From positions 1-35,646 of the forward strand of contig VGYC01000062.1 in assembly GCA_016873095.1 (NCBI GenBank): a stretch of 35,646 nucleotides of DNA. The letters run 5' to 3'. Position 1 is the first letter of the stretch, and every line of letters starts with the position of its first letter. A program made the position numbers and the translations under genes. Source of the stretch: Planctomycetota bacterium (lineage in GTDB: Bacteria > Planctomycetota > Planctomycetia > Gemmatales > Gemmataceae). This document shows, piece by piece, positions 23,726-32,086 of this stretch. The notes below the pieces were generated by a model, which did not search any database, was not told the origin of the DNA, and saw only the letters and a list, made by a program, of their open reading frames with translations.

Positions 23726-25873
23726 ATGAAGTCGCGATGGACATTGACGATTTTGGGGCTTGCGGCCGTGCTCGTCGCGGTCAACCTGCGGGCCGGCGCT
23801 CAGACGAAGCCGAAGGCTGATGATTCAGTCCAGATCCGCGAGGACCTGGCCCTGAAGCAGCAGATCCTCTACCGGCAGTTTGCGGAGTTCGAGCAGGCCC
23901 TGCTCCGGCTGCAGCAGCGCCTGGAGCGCAGCACCAAGGCGGAGGAGCGCGAGCGGGCCGCCATCCTGGCCAAGGCGCTCGAAAAGTCGCGTGACAAGTC
24001 CATCACCACCCGCTTCGAGCAGTTCGTCGATTACCTAAAGACCGGCAAGCTGACCAGCGTCAGCGACATCGCCAAGGCCGTCAAGCAGAGCAACGACCTG
24101 GCCGAGGATCTCCGCGACCTCATCGCCCTGCTGCGCGAGGATACGCTCGCCGCCCGCAAGCGCGAGGAACGGCTGGGCCTCGAGGAGATGATCAAGAAGC
24201 TCGAAAACATCATCCGCGACCAGAAGACGGCCGAGGGCCAGACCCGCATCGGCAAGACCGAAACGAGCGAGCTGATCAAGATTCAGAACACGGTCACTCA
24301 GGCGACCGCCGACCTCCTTGACAAGATGAACGGCAAGAATGGCAAGGGGGGCGAGGCCAAGAACGCGCCGGGCCAGTCGAAGGCGGGAGGCAAGGACGGC
24401 GGCAAGAAGGGTGAGAGCAAGGAGGTCGGCAAGGACCCAGCGAAGCAGGGCGAGGGTCGCGAGGCCGGCAAGTCCGGCAAGTCCGGCGATGCCAAGCCCG
24501 GCGAGGCTAAATCCGGCGAAGCCAAGTCCGGCGACCCGAAGGGCGGCGACCCGAAGGGTGGCAAGGAGGGCCAGGCCGGCTCCAAGAGCGGCAAGGGCAG
24601 CGAAGGCTCGAAGTCCGGCGGCGCCAAGGACAGCAAGTCCGGCAGCCAGGGCGGCGCCAAGGATAACAAGGGCGGCGACGGCAAAGAAGCCGGCGCCAAG
24701 GATAAGGGCGGCGTCAAGGAGAAGACCGGCGAGGCCAAGGGCACTGAAAAGCCCGGCGACGACAAGGACAAGAAGGGCGAGCAAAGCTCCTCCAAGTCCG
24801 GCGGTCAGGGCAAGGAGGGCCAGGCCGGCTCCAAGAGCGGCAAGGGGGGCGAGAGCAAGTCCGGCGAGTCCAAGTCCGGCGGCCAGAAGAGCAAGCAGGG
24901 CGAGGCCAAGGCCGGCAAGTCCGGACAGTCATCCTCCAAGAGCGGCCAGCAGCAGAGCGGCAGCCAGCAGGCCGGCAGCAAGTCCCCGCCCAGCGCCAGC
25001 CCGCCCGGGCCTCAGAAGGACTCCCCGCCCAAGCAAGACGTCGCTCAGAGCAAGAAGAGGATCGAGGACGGCAACTATCAGCAGAAGCAGGCCGAGGAGA
25101 ACATCGCCAAGGGCAAGAACGACCCGGCCAGCGAGAACCAGATCAAGGCCATCAAGGATCTCGAGGCTGCCAAGAAGAAGCTCGAAGACCTGCTTCGCCA
25201 GCTGCGCGAAGAGGAACTGGAGCGGCTGCTGGCCGCCTTGCAGGCCCGCTGCGAGAAGATGCTGGCCATGCAGATCCAGGTACTGGCCGGCACCGAGACG
25301 GTCTTCGCGAAGATTCAGTCGCACAAGGACAAGCTGGCCGACAACTTCGACAAGCGTGACTCCTTGAAGCTGTCCGACGACGAAAAGGAGATCGTGGTCG
25401 AGGCCACCAAGGCGGTCGAGATGCTCGAGGCCGAGGGCTCGGCCGTCGCCTTCCCGGAGGTCTTCAAGCAGATCCGCGAGGACATGAAGCACGTCCAGCG
25501 CCGCCTCAACATCGTCGACACCGGCGCTGTCACCCAGGCCATCGAGAAGGACATCATCGACACCCTCAAGGAGATGATCGAGGCCCTCAAGAAGAAGCGC
25601 GAGGAGATGGACAAGAACAAGAAGCCGTCTTCGCCCAAGAGCGGCAACCCTCCTCCCAATCAGGATCAAAAGCTGCTTGACCAGATCGCCGAGTTGAAGA
25701 TGATCCGGTCGATGCAGAAACGCGTCAACACCCGCACCACGGTTTACGGCGACCAGTACACCGGCGAGCAGGCCGCCGAGCCGCGCATCGTTGGCGAGTT
25801 GCGTAATCTCTCCGAGCGTCAGGAACGAATTTTCGAGGTCACCAATCGCATTGCAAAGGGGGACAACAAGTGA
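23726..25873 (+). CDS. Secreted coiled-coil protein with Gly/Lys/Ser-rich linker
   Basis: This 715-aa protein has a signal peptide (MKSRWTLTILGLAAVLVAVNLRAGAQ). A helical, charge-rich region (about residues 30-195) follows, then about 245 residues of low complexity built from GKSG, GEAKSG, GDPKGG and SKSGK units (about 200-445), then a second coiled-coil domain (450-715). The linker is strongly basic and likely disordered. No enzymatic motif is seen. ATG 23726 has an excellent site (GGGAGGAATC) and begins the signal peptide. Its TGA overlaps the GTG start of the next gene (25870-25873). A structural or scaffolding role with the preceding membrane proteins is plausible but unproven. Confidence 0.85.
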   Translation: MKSRWTLTILGLAAVLVAVNLRAGAQTKPKADDSVQIREDLALKQQILYRQFAEFEQALLRLQQRLERSTKAEERERAAILAKALEKSRDKSITTRFEQFVDYLKTGKLTSVSDIAKAVKQSNDLAEDLRDLIALLREDTLAARKREERLGLEEMIKKLENIIRDQKTAEGQTRIGKTETSELIKIQNTVTQATADLLDKMNGKNGKGGEAKNAPGQSKAGGKDGGKKGESKEVGKDPAKQGEGREAGKSGKSGDAKPGEAKSGEAKSGDPKGGDPKGGKEGQAGSKSGKGSEGSKSGGAKDSKSGSQGGAKDNKGGDGKEAGAKDKGGVKEKTGEAKGTEKPGDDKDKKGEQSSSKSGGQGKEGQAGSKSGKGGESKSGESKSGGQKSKQGEAKAGKSGQSSSKSGQQQSGSQQAGSKSPPSASPPGPQKDSPPKQDVAQSKKRIEDGNYQQKQAEENIAKGKNDPASENQIKAIKDLEAAKKKLEDLLRQLREEELERLLAALQARCEKMLAMQIQVLAGTETVFAKIQSHKDKLADNFDKRDSLKLSDDEKEIVVEATKAVEMLEAEGSAVAFPEVFKQIREDMKHVQRRLNIVDTGAVTQAIEKDIIDTLKEMIEALKKKREEMDKNKKPSSPKSGNPPPNQDQKLLDQIAELKMIRSMQKRVNTRTTVYGDQYTGEQAAEPRIVGELRNLSERQERIFEVTNRIAKGDNK
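24561..24597 (+). repeat. Exact 37-bp direct repeat, unit 1
   Basis: The stretch beginning GCAAGGAGGGCCAGGCCGGC is repeated without change at 24810-24846, encoding KEGQAGSKSGKG in the low-complexity linker. Identity at wobble positions suggests recent slippage or duplication. Confidence 0.85.
24810..24846 (+). repeat. Exact 37-bp direct repeat, unit 2
   Basis: Identical to 24561-24597, 249 bases downstream (83 codons), in the same reading frame. Confidence 0.85.
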
Positions 25874-26694
25874 ACCGGCAATATTCCATCCCGGTCGTGG
25901 CCCTCGGGCTGTTCCTGATGGGGACCGGCTCGGCACTGGCCGCTAATGTGAAAGAGAAGATGGTCTCCTTCGGGGCCCTCGAAGCCGTCAAGGCCGAAGC
26001 TGCCCGTACCCAGGCGGCGGCCTGGCTCAAGGACATCGGCAAGACCGACGCGGCCACCACCCAGCAGCTGAACGCCATCTGGGCGCGTGAGGATCGCACG
26101 GTTCTCGACCGCGTTGCCGATTCGCTGGCCCTGGGCAGCGCCGACGCCGCCCGCTTGCTGGCACAGGCGCGCGACCCGCGCACGCCGGCACCGACCGAGG
26201 TGCCCGCTATCCTGAAGGACGCCAAGCAGCCCACCTTCTTCCGCGCTAACCTGGCCCTGGCTTATGCCCGCGCCCTGGCCAACCGCCGCGTTCACGAGGA
26301 AGCTCTCGATACCTTGAAGCTGGTTCAGCCTGAGCACGTGGTGGCCCCCGCTTCTTACCTGTTCCATCGCGCCGTCTGCGAGCACGCCCTGCTCCAGCGC
26401 AAGGAAGCTTCGCGCACGATCAATCGTCTGCTCGACGACACCGCCAGCGATTCGCCGGAGCGCTACAAGACCGTGTCCGCCCTGATGCTGCTCGATATGC
26501 AGACCTGGAAGGACAAGGACCTGGGCGCCATCGCTCGCAAGATGGAGAACATCGAACGCCGCCTGGAACTGGCCCGGGGCGGCCCCCAGACCCAGAAGCT
26601 GCAACGGGAAGTTCTCGCTCGCCTCGACGAGATGATCAAGGAGCTTGAGAACAAGGCCAAGCAGCCGCCAAATCCTTCGCCGGGCGGGTCCTGA
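25870..26694 (+). CDS. Secreted helical protein, C-terminus cut by in-frame TGA
   Basis: The 274 residues before the TGA contain a signal peptide (MNRQYSIPVVALGLFLMGTGSALAA), then an all-helical domain with TPR-like spacing (ANLALAYARALANRRVHEEALDTLKLV, about residues 117-143), a helix near the end (LDEMIKELENKA) and a Pro/Gly tail. Translation starts at GTG 25870, overlapping the previous stop, with an AAAGGGGG site upstream. The frame resumes directly after TGA 26692-26694 and stays open for 92 more codons of protein-like sequence. The intact gene was therefore probably 25870-26973. Function is unknown; the position suggests a partner of the preceding coiled-coil protein. Confidence 0.8.
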   Translation: MNRQYSIPVVALGLFLMGTGSALAANVKEKMVSFGALEAVKAEAARTQAAAWLKDIGKTDAATTQQLNAIWAREDRTVLDRVADSLALGSADAARLLAQARDPRTPAPTEVPAILKDAKQPTFFRANLALAYARALANRRVHEEALDTLKLVQPEHVVAPASYLFHRAVCEHALLQRKEASRTINRLLDDTASDSPERYKTVSALMLLDMQTWKDKDLGAIARKMENIERRLELARGGPQTQKLQREVLARLDEMIKELENKAKQPPNPSPGGS

Positions 26695-26973
26695 CCCAAC
26701 GGCGGCGGCTGCCCCAGCGGCGGCCAACCCGGCAGTTCGCCGGGCAGTGGCAATAACCCCAGCAGCCCGATGCCAGACAGCAACATCGCCAACCAGGGTG
26801 GCAGCGGCCGGGTCGATCCGGTGCAGTTCCGCAAGTTGATGGAGGGCTGGGGCCGCATGCAGGCCCGCGATCAGGCTCGTGCCCTGCAGGAACTGACCCG
26901 CGGCATGTCGCCGCGCCATCGCGAGGCCATCGAAAACTACTTCCGCAATCTGGCCCAGAGCAACCGGAGGTAG
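26695..26973 (+). pseudogene. In-frame C-terminal continuation after TGA
   Basis: The same frame reads PNGGGCPSGGQPGSS..., a Gly/Pro/Ser linker, then MEGWGRMQARDQARALQELTRGMSPRHREAIENYFRNLAQSNRR and TAG. I recognise that last block as the usual C-terminal segment of such planctomycete proteins. An ATG at 26770 could start it separately, but no ribosome binding site is visible. A one-base change, for example GGA to TGA, explains the break. Programmed readthrough or sequencing error are alternatives. Confidence 0.65.
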
Positions 26974-27016
26974 CGCTGTCTTGACATCGTCGCCTTCGCC
27001 ACTGGGTTGAAGCTTT

Positions 27017-27053
27017 CGCGGACCGCCGGGGACCAACCCCGGCGGCTCGCGTT
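27017..27053 (+). terminator. Terminator-like hairpin
   Basis: CCGCCGGGG (27023-27031), loop ACCAA, CCCCGGCGG (27037-27045) is a perfect 9-bp stem, extended by flanking CGCG pairs and followed by a short TTT. It separates the block ending at 26973 from the NPCBM gene at 27085. Confidence 0.5.
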
Positions 27054-27084
27054 TACAGAAGCCACCCTTACACAAGGGTTCGAC

Positions 27085-28251
27085 ATGATCATGCAACTTT
27101 GTCGCGCCATGTGTCTCGCGATCCTGTTCGGGTCCATTGCCGCCGCCGACGAGGTCAAGACCTTGAGCGGCAAGTCGGTCGTCGGCACGGTCGTTTCTCT
27201 GTCCGATAGCGTGGTCTTGGTCAAGACACCCAAGGGGGAAGAAAAGGTGCCGCTGGCGCAGGTGCTGGCGGTGGAGTTGCGGCCCGCCAAGGGCATGGGG
27301 ACGGAGAAGTATTCCGACGTCCGCTTGCTCGACGACACCGTGCTGCATTGCACAAAGGTCGTTCTCAAGGGCAAGGATGTGCAGCTCACGCTGCCTTCGG
27401 GGACAGCACTGTCGCTGCCAGTGAATTACGTCGTGTCGATCTGGCACGAGGCGCAGAACGCCCCCCTGAGAAAGAAGTGGGAAGAGCTGCTCGCCCAGCG
27501 CGTCAAGAAGGATCGCATTGTCGTCGTCAAGGACGGCGAGCTGAATCCGCTGGAAGGGACGATCGGCGAGGTGGATGCCGAGGGCAAGACCGTGCAGTTT
27601 CGCCGCGAGACCGGCGACGTGCTGCCAATCACGCTCGATCGCCTGAACGGCATGGTGTTTCACCGCCTGGAAGTGCCGACCACCAGCCCGGTTTGCAAGG
27701 TCATCGACACGCAGGGCAACACCTTGATGGCCGTGAAGGTCGCCTTCGACGGCAAGAAGTATCAGGTGACCACGTCATTTGCAGCCAACGTGTCGCTGGA
27801 TCCCGAGGCGCTCGCCAGGCTCGATTTCAACATGGGCAAGCTGACGTACCTGGCCCGGCCGGAAAAAGAGCCGAAGGCGGGCACCGGCATCGCCGGCGAG
27901 GGCTACGTACGCGACCTGGCCGACGCCCCGATCGCAATGGACGGCCAGAACTTCGGCCGTGGCGTGTGGGCGCGGGGCCCCATCGAGCTGGAGTACAACC
28001 TCGACGGCAAATTCAAGGAGTTCAAGGCCTTCCTGGGAGTGCATCCGGACTTCTCGGTAGAAAGCAAGGCGGTGGTGACGATCTTCTGCGACGGCGAGAA
28101 GCGCTTCTCGGAATCGCCCGCCAAGGCCATGCGGGCCATCGCCGTCAACGTCAAGGACGTGACCACGCTCAAGATTGTTGTCACCACGCCGGACCCATTC
28201 AATAACCTGCACGCCCAGGCGGTGCTGGCGGAGGCGCGGGTGAGTCAATGA
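27085..28251 (+). CDS. Secreted NPCBM-domain protein
   Basis: This 388-aa protein has a signal peptide (MIMQLCRAMCLAILFGSIAAA). The next 240 residues are beta-rich and contain SH3-like repeats around SGKSVVGTVVSLSDSVVLVKTPKGEEKVPLAQVLAVEL and EGTIGEVDAEGKTVQFRRETG. The C-terminal 120 residues match the NPCBM/NEW2 domain (novel putative carbohydrate-binding module): GVWARGPIELEYNLDGKFKEFKAFLGVHP, VTIFCDGEKRF, then LKIVVTTPDPFNNLHAQAVLAEARV. ATG 27085 has AAGGG 6 bases upstream and begins the signal peptide; a longer upstream frame would bury it. The likely role is binding envelope or extracellular sugars. It precedes three HtrA-like genes. Confidence 0.85.
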   Translation: MIMQLCRAMCLAILFGSIAAADEVKTLSGKSVVGTVVSLSDSVVLVKTPKGEEKVPLAQVLAVELRPAKGMGTEKYSDVRLLDDTVLHCTKVVLKGKDVQLTLPSGTALSLPVNYVVSIWHEAQNAPLRKKWEELLAQRVKKDRIVVVKDGELNPLEGTIGEVDAEGKTVQFRRETGDVLPITLDRLNGMVFHRLEVPTTSPVCKVIDTQGNTLMAVKVAFDGKKYQVTTSFAANVSLDPEALARLDFNMGKLTYLARPEKEPKAGTGIAGEGYVRDLADAPIAMDGQNFGRGVWARGPIELEYNLDGKFKEFKAFLGVHPDFSVESKAVVTIFCDGEKRFSESPAKAMRAIAVNVKDVTTLKIVVTTPDPFNNLHAQAVLAEARVSQ

Positions 28252-28393
28252 TCACGAGCCATTGCTCGTCAACACTTGTGGATTGCAAGCCTGCGAGACA
28301 TTGTGCAGCGATTTCTTGTCACGATGGCATCACCCCCTCTGACACGAAAACGATTTCTGACACGGATTGAGATTCATCAGCGAGGGAATCGAC

Positions 28394-30196
28394 ATGGCAA
28401 CTCGCCGCGGATTCGTCCTGGCTCTCATCATCGGCATGGTGTTCCTCGCTGGCTGGCGGAGCCTGGCACAGGACGCCGACGTGCTCCGCGATGAGGCGGC
28501 GCGGGTGGCCGTCGTGGACAAGGTTCGACCCGCGGTGGTGGCCGTCTTCGCTCGCGGCGGGCAGGGGGGCGGTTCCGGCGTGCTCATCAGCGACGACGGC
28601 TATGCCCTCACCAACTTCCACGTCGTGCAGGCGCCCGGCCCGGTCATGCAGTGCGGCCTGGCGGACGGCGTACTCTACGACGCCGTGCTGGTCGGTCTTG
28701 ACAAGGTCGGCGATGTCGCCCTCATCAAGCTGCTCCCCAAGAAGGCAGGCGAGAAGTTCCCGTTCGCCGTCATGGGCGACAGCGACAAGGTCCGCGAGGG
28801 CGACTGGTCCCTGGCCATGGGCAACCCGTTTCTGCTCGCCACCGACTTCACGCCCACCGTGACGTTCGGCCTGGTCAGTGGCGTGCATCGCTATCAGTAC
28901 CCGGCCGGCACGCTGCTGGAATACACCGATTGCATCCAGATCGACACGTCGATCAATCCGGGCAACAGCGGCGGGCCGCTTTTCGACATGAAGGGGGAGT
29001 TGATCGGCATCAACGGCCGCGGCTCGTTCGACAAGCGTGGCCGCATCAACTCCGGCGTCGGCTACGCCATCTCCATCAACCAGATCAAGAACTTCATGGG
29101 CCACATGCGCGCGGGGCTCGATTCGGACCACGCCAGCCTGGGCGCCCTCATCACCACACAGACCGAGAAGAGCGGGCTGGGGCGAATGATGGTGACCTCG
29201 ATCCTCGAGGAATCGGACGTTTATCGCCGCGGGCTGGATATCGATGACGAGTTGCTGTCCTTCGCCGGGCGGACCATCTCAAGCGTCAATCAGTTCAAGA
29301 ATGTGATGGGCTTGTATCCGCGCGGCTGGCGGATGCCGCTGGAATATCGCCGCGAGCAAACGCGCAAGGAGATTCTGGTGCGGCTGATGGGCGTGCAGGC
29401 ACGCATCTTCGACGTGGGCGACAAGCAGCCGCAGCCGCCGCAACAGCCGCCCAAGGGCATCAAGCTGCCCAAGGGCCCGCCGTCGCCGGCCGCCAAGTTC
29501 TACCAGGCCAAACAGGGCTTCGCCAACTACTACTTCAACAAGCTCGAGCAGGATCGCCTGCTGGCCGGCTTCCGCAAACTCGGCGACTTCAGCGGTCTGG
29601 CCGGCATGTGGACGATGGACGGCACGGTTCGGCTGCTGAAGCTCAAGAGCGAAAGCAAGTTCCGCATCGATATAACGGAGGACAAGGCGAAGGACGCCAA
29701 GGTCTTCCGGCCCCTGGTGAAGATGACCGTCGGCGAATTCCCCTATCAGGTGCTGCCGCTGGAAGCGCAAGACCCCACTCTGCTGCGCGTGCCGGAGAGC
29801 AGCGGCGGCTTGCTGACGGCGATGTATGTCTACCACCAGCTACTGAACCAGGGGGCCAAGCCGTTTAGCGAGTTCGCGCACGGCGGGCACGAGCCGCTCT
29901 ATCCGCCGTCGTCCGACGGCAAGACGAGCAAGCTCGCCGACCTGCGCGTGGACACCGAGGTGCTGAACACGCGCCTCGGGCCGTTTCTGGTCAAGTGGTT
30001 CTTCGCCCTGTCGGACCAGAAGCTCCTGGGCTACGAGGTCCGCCTGAACGAGAACGAGGATCCGTGTGAGGGGTACCTGTCGGACTACCGCGCAGTCGAT
30101 GGCCGACAACTGCCGCACCGCCTGCAGGTCGTCTACGGCAATACGTCCTATGGAACATTCACCTTCAACCGCTTCCAGCTAGGAACGGCAAAGTGA
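28394..30196 (+). CDS. HtrA/DegP-like serine protease, triad intact
   Basis: This 600-aa exported S1C (trypsin-fold) protease has a signal peptide (residues 1-25) and a catalytic triad of His76 (ALTNFHVV), Asp107 (KVGDVALIKL) and Ser192 (INPGNSGGPLFD). One PDZ domain follows (about 250-340, with GLDIDDELLSFAGRTISSVNQF), then a proline-rich hinge (QPQPPQQPPKG) and a C-terminal domain of about 230 residues not found in classical DegP. It should degrade or remodel periplasmic proteins. ATG 28394 has GAGGGA upstream and begins the signal peptide. It heads a tandem of three related genes. Confidence 0.93.
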   Translation: MATRRGFVLALIIGMVFLAGWRSLAQDADVLRDEAARVAVVDKVRPAVVAVFARGGQGGGSGVLISDDGYALTNFHVVQAPGPVMQCGLADGVLYDAVLVGLDKVGDVALIKLLPKKAGEKFPFAVMGDSDKVREGDWSLAMGNPFLLATDFTPTVTFGLVSGVHRYQYPAGTLLEYTDCIQIDTSINPGNSGGPLFDMKGELIGINGRGSFDKRGRINSGVGYAISINQIKNFMGHMRAGLDSDHASLGALITTQTEKSGLGRMMVTSILEESDVYRRGLDIDDELLSFAGRTISSVNQFKNVMGLYPRGWRMPLEYRREQTRKEILVRLMGVQARIFDVGDKQPQPPQQPPKGIKLPKGPPSPAAKFYQAKQGFANYYFNKLEQDRLLAGFRKLGDFSGLAGMWTMDGTVRLLKLKSESKFRIDITEDKAKDAKVFRPLVKMTVGEFPYQVLPLEAQDPTLLRVPESSGGLLTAMYVYHQLLNQGAKPFSEFAHGGHEPLYPPSSDGKTSKLADLRVDTEVLNTRLGPFLVKWFFALSDQKLLGYEVRLNENEDPCEGYLSDYRAVDGRQLPHRLQVVYGNTSYGTFTFNRFQLGTAK

Positions 30197-30205
30197 GACG
30201 ACAAA

Positions 30206-30234
30206 TGGGTGGCACGCCCAGGGCGTGCCACCCA
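30206..30234 (+). terminator. Perfect 14-bp palindrome between protease genes
   Basis: TGGGTGGCACGCCC, a single A, GGGCGTGCCACCCA. No U-tract follows. With a one-base spacer the hairpin would open a few pairs to form a loop. It could end or process the first protease transcript, or be a repeat element. Confidence 0.5.
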
Positions 30235-30301
30235 ACCGGCAAACGACAAGTGACAACAACTGGCGAGCCGGGAGCGTAAGCGACCGGAGGAGACAGTAAC
30301 G

Positions 30302-31375
30302 ATGAAACGTACAATCGGCGCCGCCGTTATTCTCCTGGGGGCCATCGCCGCCTGGCCGACGCACGTGCCGGCGCAACAGCCGTTTACCACGGTGGCGGCG
30401 GGCGTCAACAAGAAGATGGTCAAGCTGTTCGGCGCCGGCGGCTTCAAGGGGCTGCCGTCTTATGGCACGGGGATCCTGGTCTCGCCCAACGGCTATGTCC
30501 TCACGGTCAACAATCACATTCTGTCGACGTCGGACTTGCGCGTGCACCTGTATGATGGCCGGTTCCATCACGCCAAGGTCGTTGTCAAGGAGCCGGAGCT
30601 GGATCTGGCGCTGGTGAAGATTGAAGGCGAAGTGGAAGGCCTGCCGCACTTCGACGTGGACAAGGCGAGCAGCCAGCCCCTGGCCGGCGCCGGCGACTGG
30701 GTGCTGGCGTTCAGCAACCAGTTCCAGATCGCGACGCGCGACGAGCCGATGTCGGTGCAGCGCGGCGTGATCGCGGCCATGACGGAGCTGCGCGGTCGCC
30801 GCGGCATTTTCGAGGCCCCGTATAACGGCGACGTGTATTTCCTCGACGCCATCGCCTGCAATCCTGGCGCTGCCGGCGGCATCATCACCAATCGCAAGGG
30901 CGAGTTGCTCGGCATCCTCGGCCGCGAACTCAAGAACACGCTCACCGACACCTGGATCAACTATGCCGTCCCCATCCAGGCCAAGGCCGACATCCAGCGC
31001 GGTGACAAGTCCGATACCGTCAGCCTCGCCTCCTTCGTCCGCCTGGGCATCGAGGGCAAGTACAAGGAAGGCGAAAAACGCAAGCTGGTGGACAAGGGTG
31101 GCTACCACGGCATCATGCTCGTTCCCAACGTGGTCAGCGCCACGCCGCCGTATGTGGAAGAGGTCATGCCCAACTCACCTGCCGCCAAGGCCGGCCTGCA
31201 GCCAGATGACCTGATCGTCTACGTCAACGGCGAGCTGGTGACCAGCATCCGCGCCTTCCGCGAGCTGATGAAGCACTTCGGCGCCAACGACAAGGTCACC
31301 ATGGAAGTACAGCGCAGCAACAAGCTCAAGAGCGTCAAGCTGGAACTGACAGAGGTTCCGAAGCTAACGAAGTAG
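30302..31375 (+). CDS. HtrA-like protein with Ser-to-Ala change
   Basis: This 357-aa exported trypsin-fold protein has a signal peptide (1-24). His72 (VNNHILS, with one extra residue before it) and Asp101 (PELDLALVKI) remain, but the nucleophile motif reads NPGAAGG instead of NPGNSGG, so Ala191 replaces the catalytic serine. A PDZ domain closes the protein (EEVMPNSPAAKAGLQPDDLIVYVNGELVTSIRAFREL, about 280-350). It should bind but not cut peptides. ATG 30302 has GGAGGAG about 11 bases upstream. It follows the intact protease by 105 bp, a gap holding a perfect palindrome. Confidence 0.9.
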   Translation: MKRTIGAAVILLGAIAAWPTHVPAQQPFTTVAAGVNKKMVKLFGAGGFKGLPSYGTGILVSPNGYVLTVNNHILSTSDLRVHLYDGRFHHAKVVVKEPELDLALVKIEGEVEGLPHFDVDKASSQPLAGAGDWVLAFSNQFQIATRDEPMSVQRGVIAAMTELRGRRGIFEAPYNGDVYFLDAIACNPGAAGGIITNRKGELLGILGRELKNTLTDTWINYAVPIQAKADIQRGDKSDTVSLASFVRLGIEGKYKEGEKRKLVDKGGYHGIMLVPNVVSATPPYVEEVMPNSPAAKAGLQPDDLIVYVNGELVTSIRAFRELMKHFGANDKVTMEVQRSNKLKSVKLELTEVPKLTK

Positions 31376-31419
31376 GTGGGTGTCCTTTGGGAAGTGAATG
31401 GTTCGCGGAAGGAAGCGGG

Positions 31420-31872
31420 ATGAGACAGCAGACCGAAGTCGACCTTCCGGAGTTGTATGCCGAGGATGAGACGGCATGGCTCGATGCGATGGTCGAGTTG
31501 CTAGCGGCCGGGGACCACGGCCAACTCGACTTCGCCAGCCTGCGGGAGTACTTGACGGACATGGCCAGGAGAGACCGCCGAGAGGTTGAAAGCCGGCTCG
31601 TCGTTCTGCTCGCGCACATCCTCAAATGGGTGCATCAACCAGACAAGAGGTCCCGGAGTTGGCAGGTATCGATTGTCGAACAGCGGCAGGAATTGAAGCG
31701 GCTTGCTGGGCGTGGTGTCCTGCGAAACCACGCCGAGTCCGTGCTGGCGGATGTCTACCGAGAGGCGCTGGAGCGCGCTGCCGCGGAGACAGGGTTGGCG
31801 GTGAGCGCATTTCCGGACGACTGCGCGTATTCCTTGGATGCGTTATTGTCGTTCGATGCTGGGCAGTCGTGA
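31420..31872 (+). CDS. DUF29 family protein
   Basis: This 150-aa protein contains the DUF29 block LYAEDETAWLDAMVELLAAGDHGQLDFASLREYLTDMARRDRREVESRLVVLLAHILKWVHQPDKRSRSWQVSIVEQRQELKRL, ending FPDDCAYSLDALLSFD. DUF29 proteins are small, helical and widespread in cyanobacteria and planctomycetes; their function is unknown. ATG 31420 follows GGAAG and fits the family start. Third-position GC is lower than in the protease genes on both sides, which suggests later insertion into the protease tandem. Its end overlaps the next small ORF by 17 bases. Confidence 0.88.
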   Translation: MRQQTEVDLPELYAEDETAWLDAMVELLAAGDHGQLDFASLREYLTDMARRDRREVESRLVVLLAHILKWVHQPDKRSRSWQVSIVEQRQELKRLAGRGVLRNHAESVLADVYREALERAAAETGLAVSAFPDDCAYSLDALLSFDAGQS

Positions 31873-32065
31873 CATTGACGCTGCTGTTCGCGAGTTGGCG
31901 GCAACATCGGGGTTCGCGAAAGTGAAAGATCGGGTCTCAAACTTGCTTTGGGATAATTGGCCTCAGTGGCAAATCGTCAAGCCTAACCTGGACAGAGTGT
32001 GGCGGGAACTGGCAGCCATCAAGGCCGAATTGGGTGCGACTGGTGAAGGCCCGGGCGCAGACTAA
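31856..32065 (+). CDS. Small hypothetical protein overlapping DUF29
   Basis: This 69-aa frame has plausible composition: RDIDAAVRELAATSGFAKVKDRVSNLLWDNWPQWQIVKPNLDRVWRELAAIKAELG. It starts at ATG 31856 inside the DUF29 gene (an in-frame ATG at 31838 is an alternative) and ends 21 bases before the next gene. It has the same AT-leaning codon use as DUF29, so the two probably travelled together. No family recognised; a coupled partner of DUF29 is possible. Confidence 0.5.
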   Translation: MLGSRDIDAAVRELAATSGFAKVKDRVSNLLWDNWPQWQIVKPNLDRVWRELAAIKAELGATGEGPGAD

Positions 32066-32086
32066 CTGTACAAGTCGAGGAACGCC

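Noticed and set aside
24035-24795. Leu/Ala- and Pro/Ser-rich minus-strand frames resembling membrane or repeat proteins
   Set aside because: They are the complement of the Gly/Lys/Ser linker of the secreted coiled-coil protein.
26692-26744. Possible selenocysteine codon at the in-frame TGA, with hairpin CCCGGC-AGTTC-GCCGGG at 26728-26744
   Set aside because: The hairpin starts 36 bases from the TGA and its loop lacks the bacterial SECIS pattern. The site is in a Gly/Pro linker with no redox motif.
26981-27010. TTGACA as a -35 box before the NPCBM gene
   Set aside because: No acceptable -10 box lies at 16-18 bases spacing, and a terminator-like hairpin follows.
25819-27663. 614-codon minus-strand frame
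   Set aside because: Antisense to three plus-strand genes with signal peptides and ribosome binding sites. It is open mainly because of high GC.
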